Assembly: GCF_051020765.1 (NCBI RefSeq) | Contig: NC_134943.1 | Span: forward strand, 310,001 to 374,000 | DNA from: Lasioglossum baleicum | Taxonomy: Eukaryota > Arthropoda > Insecta > Hymenoptera > Halictidae | DNA length: 64,000 nt | Reading direction: 5' to 3' | Shown: positions 7,388 through 19,240 of the stretch, piece by piece | Layout: the number at the start of each line of letters is the position of its first letter | Numbering within the stretch: the stretch's first letter is position 1 | The notes under the pieces: generated by a model | Database searches by the model: none | The model's input: the letters and a program-made list of their open reading frames with translations, nothing else | What the model was told of the DNA's origin: nothing | Translations under genes and position numbers: made by a program

Positions 7388-9047
7388 ATCAGTATTCCGG
7401 ACCGATTCGACGATAGTTTTAAGTTGGTTGCGCAAGCAACCTTCGACCTTGAAGACATTCGTCGCGAATCGCGTGGCCAAAATCCAACGAAAAACAGAAA
7501 TACAGTCGTGGCGATATGTACGTTCCGCAGACAACCCAGCTGATCTCATTTCGCGAGGAATGACCACAGCAGAATTTAACAACAATCGTCTCTGGCGGTA
7601 TGGTCCCGAATGGCTTGCTCAGGAACAAGCGAAGTGGCCATCCGCAAGATTCACCATATGCGATGAGCTACCGGAAGTACGAACGGTTACATGTTTGGTC
7701 GGGTCGATAATCCAAACCGACGAAATCCTTCAGCGATACTCGTGTATTCAAAAACTCAGGCGAATCGTCGCTTATTGTTTACGTTTCCGAACGAGTCGTC
7801 GGACTATCGGGCCATTGTCCATTGAAGAGATACAGCACGCGAACAGACAAATCATAAAATTACTTCAATCCGTCACTTTCGCTCGTGATATACATGATTT
7901 GAAAACTGGTCATCTATCTAACACGAGCAAATTACAACCGCTAACTCCATTCCTCGACGAACAGGGAATATTGCGCGTAGGAGGTCGACTGCAAAATTCC
8001 ACGCTACCGTTCGAACAACGGCATCCGATACTTCTACCTCGAAGTCATCACATTACTAAACTCATAATTCGCGATTCACATCAACGGAATCATCATGCTG
8101 GAATCACTGCGACTTTATACGACGTGCGATTATCATACTGGCCAATCGACGGAAAGAACACTACGCGCCAAATAGTGCGACATTGTATTAGATGTTTCCG
8201 TATAAAACCTCCCACAGTTGAATATATCATGGGTAATTTACCTGCTGCCCGTGTCACCGAAGGACGCCCATTCGTTAATAGTGGAATTGATTATTGCGGT
8301 CCATTCTACATAAAGAAGCGGCAATTTCGAAACAGAGTTCGAGTCAAAATATATGTAGCCATCTTCGTCTGCTTCGCGACGAAGGCCGTTCATTTAGAAA
8401 TAGTCGGCGATCTCACCACAGAAGCCTTTGTGGCAGCGCTTAAAAGATTTATTGCACGAAGAGGTATTTGCAAAAACCTATATTCGGACAACGGCACAAA
8501 TTTTGTTGGTGCCAACCACGAGCTGATGGAACTTCAGCAAACATTGTCAAAGGACGAGAAGTTCAACCACTTCCTCAACTCCAAGGCAATATCGTGGCAC
8601 TTTATGCCTGCGTTATCCCCACATTTTGGCGGGTTGTGGGAAGCAGCCGTAAAATCATTCAAGCATCACGTCAAGCGAGTCGTCGGCGAGGAATTGTTCA
8701 CGTATGAACAATTCAATACGTTCGTTATCGAGGTCGAAGCTATTTTAAATTCGCGTCCTCTGACTCCACTCTCGTCAGACCCGAACGATATTTCCGCTTT
8801 AACACCTGGCCATTTCCTGATCGGTGATTCCTTAACGTGCATTACCGAGACTGATTTCAGCGAAACGCCGTCAAATCGCTTGTCCACCTGGCAACATATA
8901 CAGAAGGTGCACCCAGGAACAGACGGCGTCACGCGTGCTGTGACCGTTCGTACCATCAACGGCACGTACAAACGAAATGTCAAGAGATTAGCACCTCTTC
9001 CCATAACTGATAGTGCACGACCAATCGGTGCCGCTATCTCAACGTAG
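7266..9047 (+). pseudogene. pol: pol, 3' part: truncated RNase H and integrase
   Basis: Open in the third frame relative to the upstream pol; the TTG at 7317 is not a real start. Residues are counted from 7317. RNase H keeps its Glu (in RLEL, 7314-7316), the Asp in TDSTIVLSW (residue 30) and the SADNPADLISRG end, but lacks the first Asp. Integrase follows: zinc-binding His 255/260 and Cys 290/293. The catalytic triad is Asp 325 (GIDYCGPF), Asp 391 (YSDNGTNF) and Glu 442 (GGLWEAAVKSF), with spacing D-65-D-50-E. After residue 528 (TWQHIQK) the sequence jumps to VHPGTDGVTRAV, which marks an in-frame loss of roughly 60 residues from the C-terminal domain. It ends with TAG at 9045-9047. The integrase core looks intact but the enzyme is probably impaired. 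Confidence 0.88.
8901..8909 (+). other. Second internal deletion junction, in integrase C-terminus (in frame)
   Basis: The reading frame stays open, but TWQHIQK is joined directly to VHPGTDGVTRAV. In BEL/Pao integrases these two blocks are normally separated by a tryptophan-rich region of about 60 residues that contains part of the C-terminal beta-barrel. This comparison is from family knowledge. The shared bases cagaaggtg prevent exact placement of the joint. Confidence 0.65.
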
Positions 9048-9117
9048 TCATGTGAGTCCATCTTATCTTCATATCATATTACATTTGATCGATCGAATCG
9101 ATCAACGAGGGGGAGCA
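9048..9117 (+). other. 3' untranslated spacer with polypurine tract
   Basis: Only 70 bp lie between the integrase stop and the 3' LTR, so there is no room for an env gene. The end holds the polypurine tract GAGGGGGAG (9107-9115), followed by CA and then the LTR. It would prime plus-strand DNA synthesis. The run gatcgatcgaatcgatc (9088-9104) just before it is self-complementary. Confidence 0.85.
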
Positions 9118-10093
9118 TGTTCCGTCTCAAGAATCGTTGTCCCTCGCAAATATTCGATTTCTAACGAACGATTTATTAACGGGTCTTCCCTCGAAAATAC
9201 ATTACGATCGAGCCCCCCTTTACAATGTTTTTCCTTATAACAGCGACACGACGATGCAAGATCGGTATTTGTTTTTAGCAATCGCTCGTCCCCCCAAACA
9301 TCAGAGACACGGAGAGTCGATTCTCGAATGTTCTGCAACATTGTCGTGCCCAGGAAACCGTTAGAGATTAAATAATTTGATATACCGTAACTGACCAAAA
9401 ACAGTCAGCATTCGCTTCAGGTATTGCAACCTTCGGAACAACCCAATCGCGATATGGGTCGATTGTATGCACAGTCATAAAATATCTACAGTCTAAAGTC
9501 TAAAGAGTCCTCGCGTTCGTTAATCTCGGTCAAGTATCCACGTTCACCCTCGACCATCTTGTTTCAAGGATGCGCGCTAGCTCGTAAATCTACGGTAAAG
9601 GGACACCATTAAATTCTTACAACATGCTTCCAAGGGTGCATCGGCCGACCCATACACAATTCTTAATATCGAAGATTTGTGTACGTATATTTCGGACAGT
9701 AAACAATTCGCATGTATACGGTTCATCTGCACTGCTGCTCTCGTAAACCAAGAGATGGCATTGCCCTCGCAGGCCCGTCACATGGAAATGCTGCATGTTC
9801 ATAAACAATCGAAAACCTCTCGTTCTCCAACTCGGGCATACTCCTACTCTTCTTTCCAATCGACCAATCGAAAGAAAGTGTAAAGAGTGATCGATGTCCT
9901 GATTGGAAGCGAAAGATCGACAGCACCAACCAGGTTGCTTACCATTAGAACAAAAGACGATTCATTCTTTTCCCTACTCCAAAGCCAACCTCTCATCCAC
10001 GAGGCGCTTCTCAAAAAACTCGTGTTGTATGGAAGTCGAGTTCACTCTCAGTTCGTTACGATCCTTCGAACGAGTGACACTAACCACCCAACC

Positions 10094-10245
10094 GAGCGTT
10101 ACACTTCTTGCTACCGATATCGTGCAAGCGAAGTAATACAGATCAACACGGTTTGATCTGCACGCGTACGAGCGTTACACTTCTTGCTACCGATATCGTG
10201 CAAGCGAAGTAATACAGATCAACACGGTTTGATCTGCGCGCGTAT
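10094..10245 (+). repeat. 76-bp tandem duplication with twin hairpins in 3' LTR
   Basis: Units 10094-10169 and 10170-10245 are the counterpart of 3935-4086. The hairpins are at 10139-10160 and 10215-10236. The second unit runs into helix III of the ribozyme. Confidence 0.9.
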
Positions 10246-10307
10246 AAGGCAAGACTTGTCGGCACAGCCTTACTGACGAGTCCTCCGGCAAGTCTAGGAC
10301 GAAACGC
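10240..10307 (+). ncRNA. Hammerhead ribozyme, type III topology, 3' LTR copy
   Basis: Identical to 4081-4148. Predicted cleavage is between 10244 and 10245. Helix I is 10245-10250 with 10267-10272; core CUGACGA at 10273-10279; helix II 10280-10283 with 10297-10300; GAAA at 10301-10304; helix III 10240-10242 with 10305-10307. Cleavage here and at the 5' copy would release a 6,159-nt RNA (4086-10244) with 5'-hydroxyl and 2',3'-cyclic phosphate ends. That RNA would span the PBS, all coding sequence, the polypurine tract and one LTR equivalent. Confidence 0.87.
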
Positions 10308-10435
10308 AATTCTTTCATTTTTTACATTTCCTTCATTCCATCCAATCCGATCCGATAAATTGAAATAGTTGTCCAAAGTTAATTCGGCGGACAACCAAAC
10401 GATAGACTCGCGGACACGACGGTCGCGACAAATCA

Positions 10436-10440
10436 AACAT
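10436..10440. other. Target site duplication, right copy (AACAT)
   Basis: Matches 2954-2958. The satellite resumes directly with aacataatcgtcattc, in register with the interrupted monomer. Confidence 0.93.
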
Positions 10441-10766
10441 AATCGTCATTCTTTTCCGATTCAAATGCGCTCAAACACGATACAATTCGGTTTTGATTTA
10501 TACTCGATTAGTCCACGATTTTGTAGAACCTCGATCATCCGAACTAGTCTGTAGACGAGGATATCGTTATTCAGAACATTGTTGTTTTCAGGGATTCTTT
10601 TATGGGACATTTACCAACATAATCGTCATTCTTTTCCGACTCAAATGAGCTTAAACACGATACAATTAGGTTTAGATTTATACTCGTCTAATCCACAATT
10701 TTGTAGAACCTCGATTATCCGAACTAGTCTGTAGATGAGGATATCATTATCCAGAACTTTGTTGTT

Positions 10767-10850
10767 GTCAGGGATTCTTTTATGGAACTCTTACCAACAT
10801 AATCGTCATTCTTTTCCGATTGAAATGAGCCCAAACACAATACAATTAGG
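10767..10850. repeat. Chimeric monomer: class B tract inside a class A monomer
   Basis: Compared with the matching place at offset 13,077 (about 23844-23927), this monomer keeps its start and its ggaattactcgag end. The middle is replaced by the class B sequence found in the next monomer. Length is conserved and the offset is unchanged on both sides, as expected for a short gene-conversion tract. Confidence 0.7.
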
Positions 10851-13800
10851 TTTGGAATTACTCGAGTAGTCCACGATTTTGTAGAACCTCGATTATCCGA
10901 ACTATTCTGTAGACGAGGATATCGTTATGCAGAACTTTGTTGTTGTCAGGGATTCTTTTATGGAACTCTTACCAACATAATCGTCATTCTTTTCCGATTG
11001 AAATGAGCCCAAACACAATACAATTAGGTTTAGATTTATACTCGTCTAATCCACAATTTTGTAGAACCTCGATTATCCGAACTAGTCTGTAGACGAGGAT
11101 ATCGTTATGCAGAACATTGTTGTTTTTAGGGATTCTGTTATGGTACTTTTACCAACATAGTCGTCTTTCTTTTCCTGGTACATGGAGTCCAAGCTCGATA
11201 CAATTCGGTTTGGAATTACTCGAGTAGTCCACGATTTTGTAGAACCTCGATTATCCGAACTAGTCTGTAGATGAGGATATCATTATCCAGAACTATGTTG
11301 TTTTTAGGGATTCTGTTATGGTACATTTACCAACATAGTCGTCACACTTTTCCGGTTAAATCCAGTCCAAGCTCGATACAATTCGGTTTGGAATTACTCG
11401 AGTAGTCCACGATTTTGTAGAACCTCGATTATCCGAACTAGTCTGTAGACGAGGAAATCGTTATGCAGAACATTGTTGTTTTCTGGGATTCGTTTATGGG
11501 ACTTTTGCCAACATAATCGTCATTCTTTTCCGATTCAAATGAGCTCAAACACGATACAATTCGGTTTAGATTTATACTCGAGTAGTCCACGATTTTGTAG
11601 AACCTCGATTATCCGAACTAGTCTGTAGACGAGGATATCGTTATGCTGAAAATTGTTGTTTTCAGGGATTCTTTTATGGGACATTTACCAACATAATCAT
11701 CATTCTTTTCCGATTCAAATGAGCTTAAACACGATACAATTAGGTTTAGATTTATACTCGTCTAATCCACAATTTTGTACAACCTCGATTATCCGAACTA
11801 GTCTGTAGATGAGGATATCATTATCCAGAACTTTGTTGTTTTTAGGAATTCTGTTATGGTACTTTTACCAACATAGTCGTCACACTTTTCCGGTTAAATC
11901 GAGTCCAAGCTCGATACAATTCGGTTTGGAATTACTCGAGTAGTCCACGATTTTGTAGAACCTCGATTATCCGAACTAGTCTGTAGACGAGGATATCGTT
12001 ATGCAGAAAATTGTTGTTTTCAGGGATTCTTTTATGGGACTTTTACCAACATAGTCGTCACACTGTTCCGGTTAAATCGAGTCCAAGCTCGATACAATTC
12101 GGTTTAGAATTACTTGATGTGTCCACGATTTTGTAGAACCTCGATTATCCGAACTAGTCTGTAGATGAGGATATCGTTATGCAGAACTTTGTTGTTGTCA
12201 GGGATTCTTTTATGGAACTCATTCCAACATAATCGTCATTCTTTTCCGATTGAAATGAGCCCAAACACAATACAATTAGGTTTAGATTTATACTCGTCTA
12301 ATCCACGATTTTGTAGAACCTCGATTATCCTAACTAGTCTGTAGACGAGGATATCGTTATGCAGAACATTGTTGTTTTTAGGGATTCTGTTATGGTACTT
12401 TTACCAACATAGTCGTCTTTCTTTTCCTGGTAAATCGAGTCCAAGCTCGATACAATTCGGTTTGGAATTACTCGAGTAGTCCACGATTTTGTAGAACCTC
12501 GATTATCCGAACTAGTCTGTAGATGAGGATATCATTATCCAGAACTTTGTTGTTTTTAGGGATTCTGTTATGGTACATTTACCAACATAGTCGTCACACT
12601 TCTCCGGTTAAATCGAGTCCAAGCTCGATACAATTCGGTTTGGAATTACTCGAGTAGTCCACGATTTTGTAGAACCTCGATTATCCGAACTAGTCTGTAG
12701 ACGAGGATATCGTTATGCAGAAAATTGTTGTTTTCAGGGATTCTTTTATGGGACTTTTACCAACATAATCGTCATTCTTTTCCGATGCAAATGAGCTCAA
12801 ACACGATACAAGTCGGTTTAGATTTATACTCGTTTAATCCACGATAATGTAGAACGTCGATTATCCGAACTAGTCTGTAGATGAGGATAACATTATCCAG
12901 AACTTTGTTGTTTTTAGGGATTCTGTTATGGTACATTTACCAACATAGTCGTCACACTGTTCCGGTTAAATCGAGTCCAAGCTCGATACAATTCGGTTTA
13001 GAATTACTTGATGTGTCCACGATTTTGTAGAACCTCGATTATCCGAACTAGTCTGTAGATGAGGATATCGTTATGCAGAACTTTGTTGTTGTCAGGGATT
13101 CTTTTATGGAACTCATTCCAACATAATCGTCATTCTTTTCCGATTGAAATGAGCCCAAACACAATACAATTAGGTTTAGATTTATACTCGTCTAATCCAC
13201 GATTTTGTAGAACCTCGATTATCCGAACTAGTCTGTAGACGAGGATATCGTTATGCAGAACATTGTTGTTTTCTGGGATTCTTTTATGGGACTTTTGCCA
13301 ACATAATCGTCATTCTTTACCGATTCAAATGAGCTCAAACACAAAACAATTAGGTTTAGATTTATACTCGTCTAATCCACGATTTTGTAGAACCTCGATT
13401 ATCCGAACTAGTCTGTAGGTGAGGATATAATTATGCAGAACTTTGTTGAGTTTAGACATTCTTTTATTGAACTTTTACGAACATAATCGTCACTCTTTTC
13501 CGATTGAAATGAGCCCAAACACGATACAATTAGGTTTAGATTTATACTCGTCTAATCCACGATTTTGTAGAACCTCGATTATCCGAACTAGTCTGTAGAC
13601 GAGGATATCGTTATGCAGAACATTGTTGTTTTCTGGGATTCTTTTATGGGACTTTTGCCAACATAATCGTCATTCTTTTCCGATTCAAATGAGCTCAAAC
13701 ACAAAACAATTAGGTTTAGATTTATACTCGTCTAATCCACGATTTTGTAGAACCTCGATTATCCGAACTAGTCTGTAGGTGAGGATATAATTATGCAGAA

Positions 13801-16800
13801 CTTTGTTGAGTTTAGACATTCTTTTATTGAACTTTTACGAACATAATCGTCACTCTTTTCCGATTGAAATGAGCCCAAACACGATACAATTAGGTTTAGA
13901 TTTATACTCGTCTAATCCACAATTTTGTAGAACCTCGATTATCCGAACTAGTCTGTAGATGAGGATATCGTTATTCAGAACATTGTTGTTTTCAGGGATT
14001 CTTTTATGGGACTTTTACCAACATAATCGTCATTCTTTTCCGATTCAAATGAGCTCATACACGATACAATTCGGTTTAGATTTATACTCGTTTAATCCAC
14101 GATAATGTAGAACCTCGATTATCCGAACTAGTTTGCAGACGAGGATATAATTATGCAGAACTTTGTTGAGTTTAGACATTCTTTTATTGAACTTTTAGCA
14201 ACATAATCGTCACTCTTTTCCCATTCTAATCAGAACAAACACGATACAATTAGGTTTAGATTTATACTCGTCCAATCCACAATTTTGTAGAACCTCGATT
14301 ATCCGAACTAGTCTGTAGATGAGGATATCATTATCCAGAACTTTGTTGTTTTTAGGGATTCTGTTATGGTACTTTTACCAACATAGTCGTCTTTCTTTTC
14401 CGGGTAAATCGAGTCCAAGCTCGATACAATTCGGTTTGGAATTACTCGAGTAGTCCACGATTTTGTAGAACCTCGATTATCCGAAGTAGTCTGTAGACGA
14501 GGATATCGTTATGCAGAACAGTGTTGTTTTCTGGGATTCTTTTATGGGACTTTTGCCAACATAATCGTCATTCTTTTCCGATTCAAATGAGCTCAAACAC
14601 GATACAATTCGGTTTAGATTTGTACTGGTTTAATCTACGATACAGTAAAACTTCGATTATCCGAACTAGTCTGTAGGTGAGGATATAATTATGCAGAACT
14701 TTGTTGAGTTTAGACATTCTTTTATTGAACTTTTACCAACATAATCGTCTCTCTTTTCCGATTCAAATGAGAACCAACACGATACAATTCGGTTTAGATT
14801 TATACTCGTTTAATCCACGATAATGTAGAACCTCGATTATTCGAACTAGTCTGTAGACGAGGATATCGTTATGCAGAACTTTGTTGTTGTCAGGGATTCT
14901 TTTATGGCACTCTTACCAACATAATCGTCATTCTTTTCCGATTGAAATGAGCCCAAACACGATACAATTAGGTTTAGATTTATACTCGTCTAATCCACAA
15001 TTTTGTAGAACCTCGATTATCCGAACTAGTCTGTAGATGAGGATATCATTATCCAGAACTTTGTTGTTTTTAGGGATTCTGTTATGGTACTTTTACCAAC
15101 ATAGTCGTCACACTTTTCCGGTTAAATCGAGTCCAAGCTCGATACAATTCGGTTTGGAATTACTCGAGTAGTCCACGATTTTGTAGAACCTCGATTATCC
15201 GAACTAGTCTGTAGACGAGGATATCGTTATGCAGAACTTTGTTGTTGTCAGGGATTCTTTTATGGAACTCTTACCAACATAATCGTCATTCTTTTCCGAT
15301 TGAAATGAGCCCAAACACAATACAATTAGGTTTAGATTTATACTCGTCTAATCCACGATTTTGTAGAACCTCGATTATCCGAACTAGTCTGTAGACGAGG
15401 ATATCGTTATGCAGAACATTGTTGTTTTTAGGGATTCTGTTATGGTACTTTTACCAACATAGTCGTCTTTCTTTTCCTGGTACATCGAGTCCAAGCTCGA
15501 TACAATTCGGTTTGGAATTACTCGAGTAGTCCACGATTTTGTAGAACCTCGATTATCCGAACTAGTCTGTAGATGAGGATATCATTATCCAGAACTATGT
15601 TGTTTTTAGGGATTCTGTTATGGTACATTTACCAACATAGTCGTCACACTTTTCCGGTTAAATCGAGTCCAAGCTCGATACAATTCGGTTTGGAATTACT
15701 CGAGTAGTCCACGATTTTGTAGAACCTCGATTATCCGAACTAGTCTGTAGACGAGGAAATCGTTATGCAGAACATTGTTGTTTTCTGGGATTCGTTTATG
15801 GGACTTTTGCCAACATAATCGTCATTCTTTTCCGATTCAAATGAGCTCAAACACGATACAAGTCGGTTTAGATTTATACTCGTTTAATCCACGATAATGT
15901 AGAACGTCGATTATCCGAACTAGTCTGTAGATGAGGATATCATTATCCAGAACTTTGTTGTTTATAGGGATTCTGTTATGGAACTCTTACCAACATAATC
16001 GTCATACTTTTCCGATTGAAATGAGCCCAAACACAATACAATTAGGTTTAGATTTATACTCGTCTAATCCACGATTTTGTAGAACCTCGATTATCCGAAC
16101 TAGTCTGTAGACGAGGATATCGTTATGCAGAAAATTGTTGTTTTCAGGGATTCTTCTATGGAACTCTTACCAACATAATCGTCATTCTTTTCCGATTGAA
16201 ATGAGCCCAAACACGATACAATTAAGTTTAGATTTATACTCGTCTAATCCACGATTTTGTAGAACCTCGATTATCCGAACTAGTCTCTAGACGAGGATAT
16301 CGTTATGCAGAAAATTGTTGTTTTCAGGGATTCTTTTATGGGACTTTTACCAACATAATCGTCATTCTTTTCCGATGCAAATGAGCTCAAACACGATACA
16401 ATTCGGTTTAGATTTATACTCGTTTAATCCACGATAATGTAGAACCTCGATTATCCGAACTAGTCTGCAGACGAGGACATAATTATGCAGAACTTTGTTG
16501 AGTTTAGACATTCTTTTATTGAACTTTTAGCAACATAATCGTCACTCTTTTCCGATTGAAATGAGCCCAAACACGATACAATTAGGTTTAGATTTATACT
16601 CGTCTAATCCACAATTTTGTAGAACCTCGATTATCCGAACTAGTCTGTAGACGAGGATATCGTTATTCAGAACATTGTTGTTTTTGAGGGATTCTTTTAT
16701 GGGACTTTTACCAACATAATCGTCATTCTTTTCCGATTCAAATGAGCTCATACACGATACAATTCGGTTTAGATTTATACTCGTTTAATCCACGATAATG

Positions 16801-19240
16801 TAGAACGTCGATTATCCGAACTAGTCTGTAGATGAGGATATCATTATCCAGAACTTTGTTGTTTTTAGGGATTCTGTTATGGTACTTTTACCAACATAGT
16901 CGTCTTTCTTTTCCGGGTAAGTCGAGTCCAAGCTCGATACAATTCGGTTTGGAATTACTCGAGTAGTCCACGATTTTGTACAACCTTGATTATCCGAACT
17001 AGTCTGTAGACGAGGATATCGTTATGCAGAACATTGTTGTTTTCTGGGATTCTTTTATGGGACTTTTGCCAACATAATCGTCATTCTTTTCCGATTCAAA
17101 TGAGCTCAAACACGATACAACTCGGTTTAGATTTATACTCGATTAGTCCACGATTTTGTAGAACTTCGATTATCGGAACTAGACTGTAGACGAGGATATC
17201 GTTATTCAGAACATTGTTGTTTTCAGGGATTCTTTTATGGGACTTTTACCAACATAATCGTCAATCTTTTCCCATTCAAATCAGAACAAACACGATACAA
17301 TTCGGTTTAGATTTATACTCGTTTAATCCACGATAATGTAGAACCTCGATTATCCGAACTAGTCTGCAGACGAGGACATAATTATGCAGAACTTTGTTGA
17401 GTTTAGACATTCTTTTATTGAACTTTTAGCAACATAATCGTCACTCTTTTCCGATTGAAATGAGCCCAAACACAATACAATTAGGTTTAGATTTATACTC
17501 GTCTAATCCACGATTTTGTAGAACCTCGATTATCCGAACTAGTCTGTAGACGAGGATATCGTTATGCAGAACATTGTTGTTTTTAGGGATTCTGTTATGG
17601 TACTTTTACCAACATAGTCGTCTTTCTTTTCCTGGTACATCGAGTCCAAGCTCGATACAATTCGGTTTGGAATTACTCGAGTAGTCCACGATTTTGTAGA
17701 ACCTCGATTATCCGAACTAGTCTGTAGATGAGGATATCATTATCCAGAACTATGTTGTTTTTAGGGATTCTGTTATGGTACATTTACCAACATAGTCGTC
17801 ACACTTTTCCGGTTAAATCGAGTCCAAGCTCGATACAATTCGGTTTGGAATTACTCGAGTAGTCCACGATTTTGTAGAACCTCGATTATCCGAACTGGTC
17901 TGTAGACGAGGAAATCGTTATGCAGAACATTGTTGTTTTCCGGGATTCTTTTATGGGACTTTTACCAACATAATCGTCACACTTTTCCGGTTAAATCGAG
18001 TCCAAGCTCGATACAATTCGGTTTGGAATTACTCGAGTAGTCCACGATTTTGTAGAACCTCGATTATCCGAACTAGTCTGTAGACGAGGATATCGTTATG
18101 CAGAACTTTGTTGTTGTCAGGGATTCTTTTATGGAACTCTTACCAACATAATCGTCACACTTTTCCGGTTAAATCGAGTCCAAGCTCGATACAATTCGGT
18201 TTGGAATTACTCGAGTAGTCCACGATTTTGTAGAACCTCGATTATCCGAACTAGTCTGTAGATGAGGATATCGTTATGCAGAACTTTGTTGAGTTTAGAC
18301 ATTCTTTTATTGAACTTTTACCAACATAATCGTCACTCTTTTCCGATTCAAATGAGAACCAGCACGATACAATTAGGTTTAGATTTATACTCGTTTAATC
18401 CACGATAATGTAGAACCTCGATTATTCGAACTAGTCTGTAGACGAGGATATCGTTATGCAGAACTTTGTTGTTGTCAGGGATTCTTTTATGGCACTCTTA
18501 CCAACATAATCGTCACACTTTTCCGGTTAAATCGAGTCCAAGCTCGATACAATTCGGTTTGGAATTACTCGAGTAGTCCACGATTTTGTAGAACCTCGAT
18601 TATCCGAACTAGTCTGTAGACGAGGATATCGTTATGCAGAACTTTGTTGTTGTCAGGGATTCTTTTATGGAACTCTTACCAACATAATCGTCATTCTTTT
18701 CCGATTGAAATGAGCCCAAACACAATACAATTAGGTTTAGATTTATACTCGTCTAATCCACGATTTTGTAGAACCTCGATTATCCTAACTAGTCTGTAGA
18801 CGAGGATATCATTATCCAGAACTTTGTTGTTTTTAGGGATTCTGTTATGGTACTTTTACCAACATAGTCGTCTTTCTTTTCCTGGTAAATCGAGTCCAAG
18901 CTCGATACAATTCGGTTTGGAATTACTCGAGTAGCCCACGATTTTGTAGAACCTCGATTATCCGAACTAGTCTGTAGATGAGGATATCATTATCCAGAAC
19001 TTTGTTGTTTTTAGGGATTCTGTTATGGTACATTTACCAACATAGTCGTCACACTTTTCCGGTTAAATCGAGTCCAAGCTCGATACAATTCGGTTTGGAA
19101 TTACTCGAGTAGTCCACGATTTTGTAGAACCTCGATTATCCGAACTAGTCTGTAGACGAGGAAATCATTATCCAGAACTTTGTTGTTTTCTGGGATTCGT
19201 TTATGGGACTTTTGCCAACATAATCGTCATTCTTTTCCGA

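Larger units (their letters stand above)
2959..10435 (+). mobile_element. BEL/Pao LTR retrotransposon, young but internally deleted
   Basis: A 7,477-bp element inserted in the satellite. It has TG...CA LTRs of 1,318 bp, a 5-bp target duplication, a tRNA-Tyr-type primer-binding site, and a polypurine tract. The coding order is gag, protease, RT, RNase H, integrase. The DUF1759-type gag with three zinc knuckles, the DUF1758-type protease region, the YVDD RT box and the integrase after RNase H identify the BEL/Pao superfamily. The coding part has one in-frame UGA (5861) and two apparent deletions (around 7266 and 8905), so this copy cannot be autonomous as it stands. No difference was found between the two LTRs by eye, so the insertion is recent. 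There is no env-like frame, because only 70 bp separate the integrase stop from the 3' LTR. Both LTRs contain a hammerhead ribozyme. Confidence 0.96.
9118..10435 (+). repeat. 3' long terminal repeat
   Basis: A copy of 2959-4276 at offset 6,159, with no difference found on reading both copies through. It starts TGTTCCGTC after the polypurine tract and ends GACAAATCA before the AACAT target duplication. It contains the same 76-bp tandem duplication (10094-10245), twin hairpins and hammerhead. Identity of 1,318-bp LTRs indicates recent insertion. Confidence 0.96.

Noticed and set aside
9048..9117. An envelope gene downstream of integrase
   Set aside because: Only 70 bp separate the integrase stop from the 3' LTR, and no other frame of suitable length exists.
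16542..16751. Minus-strand open frame of 69 codons in the satellite
   Set aside because: It is satellite read-through in one monomer where a one-base insertion (tttttgaggg near 16685) removes a stop. It has no protein features.
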